The position numbers and the translations under genes are program-made. A stretch of 64,000 nucleotides of DNA from Acidobacteriota bacterium (GTDB lineage Bacteria > Acidobacteriota > Terriglobia > Terriglobales > Acidobacteriaceae): contig JAJZGF010000005.1 of NCBI GenBank assembly GCA_021805025.1, positions 1 through 64,000 on the forward strand, in the 5' to 3' direction. Positions 58,341 to 64,000 of the stretch are shown here, in pieces (position 1 is the first letter of the stretch; every line of letters starts with the position of its first letter). Under the pieces are notes generated by a model. It had not been told where the DNA came from. It saw nothing but the letters and a program-made list of their open reading frames with translations, and made no database searches.

Positions 58341-60035
58341 TCAATGCCGGTGCCCCACGCGCGCCATCCGCGGCACCGCAATCAGCGTGACTGCAAACAG
58401 GAAGATCGACGCGGCGATGAACTCCATCCGTCCCTCGCGCAGATCTTCATAGAAGAGCTTCACAGCCATGAAGGCCAGCGCCGCATACGCAATCCGCGTC
58501 ATCTCCAGCCGCTGCCACCGCGCCCCGGCATAGGCCAGCAGCAGCGCCATCGCACACAGAGCCAGCGTCCGCGTAAACGCCGCATGGAAGTCGCTCAGCG
58601 GCACAAACCGCTCAATCATCCCCAGCAACCCCTGCACCAGCAGCGCAGCCGCCGCGCACGAGGCCACCAGCGCCAGAGCCAGATGCAGAACCTGCTCTCT
58701 CCACGCTTCCCCCGGCCGCTCCTTGCTCACCCAATAGCAGGCAGCGCCCGACAGCGCAACCGCCGCGAAACTCAGTGACGGCCAGCCCGGCAGCGTCTCG
58801 GAAAACGCGCGCAGCACATACGCCGGCAGCCCCGCCGCCAGTGCGCCCGCGCCCAGATACAGCACCCCGTGAAAGTCCAGCGTCATGCACTGGAGCCGCA
58901 CGCCCAGCACCGCCCCGGCCAGCGCCGCCCCGGCCAGGCCCGCTGCCGCCCACGGCAGCGGCGCGCTCCAGAACATCCCCGCCAGCAGCAGCCCGCCGCT
59001 CCATGCGCTGAAGACGCGAAAGTTGCGCCGCTCTCGCGCCGCGCGAAAACACCGGAAGGCTGCCGCGTAACACAGCACGCTCAGCCCAAGACACGCGATC
59101 CCAAACACGTGTGCCCCCGTCGCGGGCAGAAAGGTAAACACACTCACCGCAGCCAGCACAAACGCCATCATCGCCTGCAAGGTCTGCCATGCGCGGAGGC
59201 TTTCTCCGGACCGCACCGCGCGCCACGCCACCGCGGCCCCATCCATCAGAAAAAGCAGAAGCGAAGGCATCAGCAGCGCCGAGCTGTCCAGCAGCGGATC
59301 GCCGGGATGCGAGGCCGGCGGCGCGCTATAGAGAAAGATCAGCAGCCACACCGCGCCGTCCGTAACCAGCGCCACCAGTGCCCGGCTCCAGTCGTGCTGT
59401 CCCCTGGGTACGCGCAACCGGCCCGGCAGGTTCATCAGAAGCAGCGCCGCGAGGAACGGCATCAGCGCATGGGTGGCAATCGCCAGCGCCAGAGCAATCA
59501 CCGCCGCCCCGGCAAACACCACGTCTGCCCCATGCGCTTGCGTATGCTTCCATGCCAGTGCGCCGGCTGCCGCCGTAAAACAACAAAGCACCGCCGCGCA
59601 CGCCAAAGCCGAAAGCGTGTTGAAACGCAGGACAAGCTCCCATAGCATCGGTCCCAGAATCAGCATGGACGTCGCTGCGTAGAACCCGCCCACCGCCGCG
59701 CTGCGCACCTCAGCCCGCATTGCCCACACCACCCAGGTCAATGCGTACGCCAGCGCAATCAATGCTACCGGCAGACGAGGCAACGCGCCGGACTCCATCG
59801 CCGCGCGCAGTGCATACGCGCCCGCGATGCCCAGCATCGCCCGGCCCAGCACCGGGAACCATCCTGCCGTCTGCTGAATGGAAGACACGGACTGCTGCCC
59901 GGCGGTCGCGGCTGCCTCCTGTGCCTCTGCGGACGCAGCGGACTCTGCTCCGGGATGCTCAAGGTCTTGAACGCGCCTTTCCAGCGCATCCAGACGGGCC
60001 GATAGCCGCTGCAACTCTTCGGGAACGTCCATCAT
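58341..60035 (-). CDS. DUF2339-like polytopic membrane protein
   Basis: N-terminal coiled coil LQRLSARLDALERRVQDLE followed by many TM helices. Confidence 0.65.
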   Translation of the reverse strand: MMDVPEELQRLSARLDALERRVQDLEHPGAESAASAEAQEAAATAGQQSVSSIQQTAGWFPVLGRAMLGIAGAYALRAAMESGALPRLPVALIALAYALTWVVWAMRAEVRSAAVGGFYAATSMLILGPMLWELVLRFNTLSALACAAVLCCFTAAAGALAWKHTQAHGADVVFAGAAVIALALAIATHALMPFLAALLLMNLPGRLRVPRGQHDWSRALVALVTDGAVWLLIFLYSAPPASHPGDPLLDSSALLMPSLLLFLMDGAAVAWRAVRSGESLRAWQTLQAMMAFVLAAVSVFTFLPATGAHVFGIACLGLSVLCYAAAFRCFRAARERRNFRVFSAWSGGLLLAGMFWSAPLPWAAAGLAGAALAGAVLGVRLQCMTLDFHGVLYLGAGALAAGLPAYVLRAFSETLPGWPSLSFAAVALSGAACYWVSKERPGEAWREQVLHLALALVASCAAAALLVQGLLGMIERFVPLSDFHAAFTRTLALCAMALLLAYAGARWQRLEMTRIAYAALAFMAVKLFYEDLREGRMEFIAASIFLFAVTLIAVPRMARVGHRH

Positions 60036-60076
60036 GGCTTGCACCGACGGGCAGGCCCCTGCCCGGTTCCTCTGGC

Positions 60077-61255
60077 TCAGTCGCCAGTTGCTCCATGCGC
60101 TGCGCTCGCGTCATCCCAGGGAGGCAGCAGCTTCACCAGAACCCACAGAAACAGCAGCGGCAGCAGCGTCAGGGCAATCGCCACCGGAAGTCCCTCGCGC
60201 GTCACCATCCCGACCTTGTAGGTTGTGTAACCCAGAAAACTCTTCGAGAAGAGTTGCCCGCCGATCACCACATTCCACCGCATCGCAAAGATGCCGATCA
60301 GCGTCAGCGCGCCGGCCAGCGCGTAAATGCGCTTGCGGGCCATCTCGGAGAGCTTCGTCACCTGGGTAATGGCCAGCAGCACCAGCGGCGTCAGTGTGCC
60401 CAGGCCGATCTGCACCACAATGTGCGAGAAGTAGAGCTTGGTATGCACCATGAAATTCAGGCTGCGAAATGACTCATCGGCCTCATAGATGCGGTGAATC
60501 AGGTCCAGCATCTCCAGGCTGAAATCGATGATGAAGGTGTAGAAGAGATACATCGCGATCGTATCCACGCAGCCCATGTCAATCGTCGTGCCGCGCAGCT
60601 TTGACGTCGCCATGTAGATCACCATCACGCACGCAATCCCGGAAACCATCGCCGAAAAAATGAACACCACCGGCATCAACGGTGAAGACCACCATGGATT
60701 CGCCTTGATCGAACCGAAGATGAAACCTACATACCCGTGCAGAAGAAACGCCGAGGGAATGCCGATCAGCGTGACCACCCATCCAACCCGTTCATCGATG
60801 TGTAGAGACCGCTCGCTGATGTTGTCCGAGCCCAGCGTCATGACCTTGTAAATCAGACGCAACAGCCCGCGTTCGCGGCGCGCCCGCAGCACGATGTCGC
60901 GGCGATAGTCGAGCCATATCTCGAAGACCAGCACGGCCATCAGATACCACAGATACACATACCCGAACATCGCCATCGCCGACGTGCTGTGCGGCGTAAA
61001 ATACATCTCCGGCGAGCGCTCCGGATGCCCCAGATGCAGTTGCAGCGGCAAAGGCGCCACCAGCAGAAACGACAGCGCCGTCAGCAGCGCCAGCCGATAC
61101 GTCGGCTTCACCGCATCCACGCGAAACACCCGCTCCAGCGACGCCAGAATGAACGCCCCGGCCACCAGTCCGGTAATGTACGGATACAGGACGATCAGCA
61201 CACTCCAGACCAGCTCCACCTCGTTCGGATACATGAAGCCTTCTACGCCATTCAT
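60077..61255 (-). CDS. NrfD/PsrC-like quinone-interacting membrane subunit
   Basis: Polytopic; YITGLVAGAFILASLERVF, HLGHPERSPEMYF, WWSSPLMPVVFIFSAMVSGIA. Confidence 0.88.
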   Translation of the reverse strand: MNGVEGFMYPNEVELVWSVLIVLYPYITGLVAGAFILASLERVFRVDAVKPTYRLALLTALSFLLVAPLPLQLHLGHPERSPEMYFTPHSTSAMAMFGYVYLWYLMAVLVFEIWLDYRRDIVLRARRERGLLRLIYKVMTLGSDNISERSLHIDERVGWVVTLIGIPSAFLLHGYVGFIFGSIKANPWWSSPLMPVVFIFSAMVSGIACVMVIYMATSKLRGTTIDMGCVDTIAMYLFYTFIIDFSLEMLDLIHRIYEADESFRSLNFMVHTKLYFSHIVVQIGLGTLTPLVLLAITQVTKLSEMARKRIYALAGALTLIGIFAMRWNVVIGGQLFSKSFLGYTTYKVGMVTREGLPVAIALTLLPLLFLWVLVKLLPPWDDASAAHGATGD

Positions 61256-61307
61256 CGCTTCTCACCTGTCCTCACCGGCTTCTCCTGCGCATCGCCCGTC
61301 TTGAGGC

Positions 61308-62042
61308 TTAGCGAACCGAGCCGTCCAGCTCGTTGTAAAAAACCTTCGCGCCCGTCGCCATCTGCGGCTTCAGCACCTGCACGGCATGTGTCCTCAAGAA
61401 TTCGTGGATCGGATCGTTCGGATTCTTCAGGTCCACAAGCTGCCGCGCGCCGGTCGGGCACGCCTCGCAACAGGCCGTCGTCAGCCCCTTGGTAATGCGG
61501 TGGTAGCACAGCGTGCACTTGTCCGCCACCTTCTTCTCCGGATGTATGTAGCGGCATCCGTACGGGCAGGCCTGCACACAGTACGCGCAGCCCATGCAAT
61601 ACTTCTGGTCCACCAGCACCACGCCATCCGGCGAGATAAACGTAGCGCCTACCGGGCAAACCTGCGTGCAGGGCGAGTCGGCGCAGTGATTGCAAAGCTT
61701 GGGCACAAAGAAATACTTGCCTGCATCCTCTTTGGCTACTGACGGAAAACCTTCCTTGCCGCCGTCCGGCGAAATCACTTCCGGATACATCATGTTCTCG
61801 TCGGAGACGTGATAGCGCTCCACCCAGGTGCGGAAGCGCCCGTCCGGCACGTCATTCTCCGCCTGGCAGGCGCGCACGCAGTTGCCGCACCCGATGCACT
61901 TGGGGATGTCGATCAACATGCTCCACCAGTGCTCTGACATCGTGTAATTCGGCGCGGCCTCAGGCGTGCCCGCCAGAACGTGCTCCCACGCAATCGCCGC
62001 CGCCGGCAGCAGAATCATCAACTGGCGCCTGGAGAGATTCAT
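61308..62042 (-). CDS. 4Fe-4S ferredoxin subunit with N-terminal leader
   Basis: CIGCGNCVRACQ, CNHCADSPCTQVCPVGA, CMGCAYCVQACPYGCRY, CTLCYHRI. Confidence 0.94.
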   Translation of the reverse strand: MNLSRRQLMILLPAAAIAWEHVLAGTPEAAPNYTMSEHWWSMLIDIPKCIGCGNCVRACQAENDVPDGRFRTWVERYHVSDENMMYPEVISPDGGKEGFPSVAKEDAGKYFFVPKLCNHCADSPCTQVCPVGATFISPDGVVLVDQKYCMGCAYCVQACPYGCRYIHPEKKVADKCTLCYHRITKGLTTACCEACPTGARQLVDLKNPNDPIHEFLRTHAVQVLKPQMATGAKVFYNELDGSVR

Positions 62043-62512
62043 TTTGCACCTCCGGCTTCCAGCGCGGGATTGTGCGGCTTGTGGCATGTCTCGCAGGGAA
62101 CTCCGTTGGCATGGTCGGCCGCATCCACCTGCGGAAAGTTCTTCGGTTTAGCTACGCTCGCCGCATGGCACCGGACGCAGAGCACCGCGGTGTCCAGCTT
62201 GGCCGGCGTCACCGATGCAGGATCATCCGCATGTTTGCCCAGCGGTCCGTGGCAGGCCTCGCAGTTCACATGCGCGTGCTTGCCGCCCTTTTTCTCATCG
62301 GCAATGTCTGCATGGCACGCCTCGCAGGCCTGGTGGCCCGCAAAATGCGCCGGATGCGCGGCTATCTCGCCAATCGCCGCCCCGCGATAATGCCCATACT
62401 CCCCGAAGCTCTTCGGGACAACAAATTTACGGACAACCAGAAAAATGATGAAGGCAAGTACGAACAGTCCTGCGAACCGCAGCAGGTGCCCTGCATCCCT
62501 GAAGGCGCTCAT
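62039..62512 (-). CDS. Membrane-anchored tetraheme cytochrome c
   Basis: N-terminal TM and CEACHA, CEACHG, CVRCHA, CETCHK; ATGA overlap with FeS subunit. Confidence 0.9.
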   Translation of the reverse strand: MSAFRDAGHLLRFAGLFVLAFIIFLVVRKFVVPKSFGEYGHYRGAAIGEIAAHPAHFAGHQACEACHADIADEKKGGKHAHVNCEACHGPLGKHADDPASVTPAKLDTAVLCVRCHAASVAKPKNFPQVDAADHANGVPCETCHKPHNPALEAGGAK

Positions 62513-62732
62513 CCCACGTGCTCCTCTCAACCCGGAGCACACGTAGCGTGTGATCCAGATCATTCGCGCAGGGCTAGACTACCCCCCGCTCATGCATACA
62601 TGTATGTGAGGAGAATCACGGGAGCATGTGATGACGATCATCCCGCCGCAATGCGAAAGGCAGCAAGGCGACATTCGACACATCCAGCACAGCGTCAGAC
62701 CAATTCGGCCTCGCCGCTCCGGCATGCGTGCC

Positions 62733-63725
62733 TTACTTGCCACCCTCCAGCCAGCCGCGCGTCTGCAAAAGCTGGCGCTGATCCAGCGACCACACCTTGC
62801 CCGTCAGCTCATCCGCGGCCTTGCCTTCGCGCGCCGATTTGTCGTACTCGCTCGCCATCGCCTGCATCTTGGCGTCCAGGTCGTCCACAAAGTTCAGCAC
62901 CAGCGCCTCGGGGATCATGGGCAGCTTGGGCGAGCCGAACTCCAGCTTTCCGTGGTGAGACAGAATCATGTGCTCCACCAGCACCTTCAGCCGCGGTGGA
63001 AAGCCCGGCAGGCTGTCGATGGTCTTGTCCACTCGCGCAATGCCCATCTGGATGTGCCCCAGCAGCGTGCCTTCCACCGTGTACTCAAAACCCGCATCCC
63101 AGGCCAGTTCCTCCACCTTGCCAATATCGTGCAGCACCACTCCGGTCAGCAGCAGGTCCCGGTGCAGCATGGGATAATGCGGCGCAATGCGATCGGCCAG
63201 CTTCAGCAGGCTCACCACATGCTCCAGCAGTCCGCCCAGCCACGCATGGTGCAGTTGGCGCGCCGCCGGCGCCTCGCGATACGCCTTTGCCAACGCGGCG
63301 TCACTCAGCAGCGTGGTCAACAGCAGCTTCAGGTGCGGCTCCGTAAAGCTCTCCACAAAGCCCGTCAGCTCCCGCCACAGCGCGTCCACGTCGTATGTCG
63401 TCGAGGGCAGCAGGTCCGTCTTGTCGGTCTCCGCCCCGGTCGCCTTGCGCAACTGGTCTACTTTCATCTGCAGCCGATCGTCAAAACGCGCAACACTGCC
63501 CCGCGCCTTCACCACATCGCCGCGCTCCACGTCCTTGGCAATCCGCGGGTCGGCCGGATCCCACACCCGCGCCTCGACCTGGCCCGTCTTGTCGCCCAGA
63601 ATCAGGTTCAGATACGGCTTGTTTGTCTTGGTCGTCCGCTGCTGCTTCAGCAGCACAATGAAAAAACTGTCAAACGCCCGCCCTTCTTCAAGGCTGGCCA
63701 GGTCCGCAATGTATAGGTCTTTCAT
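62733..63725 (-). CDS. OB-fold + HD domain 3'-5' exoribonuclease YhaM-like
   Basis: FFIVLLKQQRTTKTNKPYLNLILGDKTGQVEARVWD; LLTGVVLHDIGKVEEL; LVEHMILSHHGKLEFGSPKLP. Confidence 0.92.
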   Translation of the reverse strand: MKDLYIADLASLEEGRAFDSFFIVLLKQQRTTKTNKPYLNLILGDKTGQVEARVWDPADPRIAKDVERGDVVKARGSVARFDDRLQMKVDQLRKATGAETDKTDLLPSTTYDVDALWRELTGFVESFTEPHLKLLLTTLLSDAALAKAYREAPAARQLHHAWLGGLLEHVVSLLKLADRIAPHYPMLHRDLLLTGVVLHDIGKVEELAWDAGFEYTVEGTLLGHIQMGIARVDKTIDSLPGFPPRLKVLVEHMILSHHGKLEFGSPKLPMIPEALVLNFVDDLDAKMQAMASEYDKSAREGKAADELTGKVWSLDQRQLLQTRGWLEGGK

Positions 63726-63849
63726 CCTGCCCGTCAGATTAACGCACCGGGCCGTCGCTGCAAAGCAAACCTTCCCTCAAGCAATCCGGGCAAAAACAGC
63801 AAAAGCCCAGATCGCTCCGGGCCCTGCCTCCGTTCAAAGCTTCCGTTGA

Positions 63850-64000
63850 TTATTGCGGCGTGGGTGCCGGTGCCGGGGCCGGGGCGTTACCCGGCTGCGC
63901 CTGGTCTTTGTCGTCCGCCTTCTTGCTGCGGTCGCTCAGACGCGTCTTCTCTCCCGTGGTCGTCGCCTGCTTCTTGTTCTTGCTCGCCACCTGATGCCCA
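63850..64000 (-). CDS. C-terminal fragment of an uncharacterised protein (start outside window)
   Basis: Reverse-strand frame ...VASKNKKQATTTGEKTRLSDRSKKADDKDQAQPGNAPAPAPAPTPQ*. Confidence 0.4.
   Translation of the reverse strand, partial: GHQVASKNKKQATTTGEKTRLSDRSKKADDKDQAQPGNAPAPAPAPTPQ

Overview
High-GC, gene-dense chromosomal window. Gene content and style (tandem ASPIC/UnbV CRTAC1-like proteins, secreted S9/S41 peptidases, several secreted glycoside hydrolases, NrfD/FeS/multiheme module) look like an Acidobacteriota/Terriglobia-type genome; this is inference, no marker search was run. Housekeeping genes recognised include alaS, lpxC, recX, mutY, maf, comF-like and a YhaM-like nuclease. 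No rRNA, convincing tRNA, CRISPR array, prophage or transposase was seen. The most interesting signals are: (1) a family of palindromic elements (GTGCCCC-hairpin-GGG). Two copies with identical arms bracket a lone Mrr-type restriction endonuclease gene, a cluster of degenerate copies fills the next intergenic region, and a ~63-bp direct repeat associated with them brackets an ArsR-SRPBCC-DoxX cassette; (2) a related-looking hairpin present twice in frame inside an alpha-L-fucosidase gene; (3) a membrane/GAF histidine-kinase-like protein whose phosphoacceptor His, N-box Asn and G1 Asp all appear to be replaced, i.e. a candidate pseudo-histidine kinase; (4) an AlaRS with a ~65-residue insertion of different nucleotide composition; (5) a cytochrome c/FeS/NrfD membrane redox module without a catalytic subunit. 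Functional names come from reading translated motifs only. Start codons are chosen by eye and may be off by some codons.
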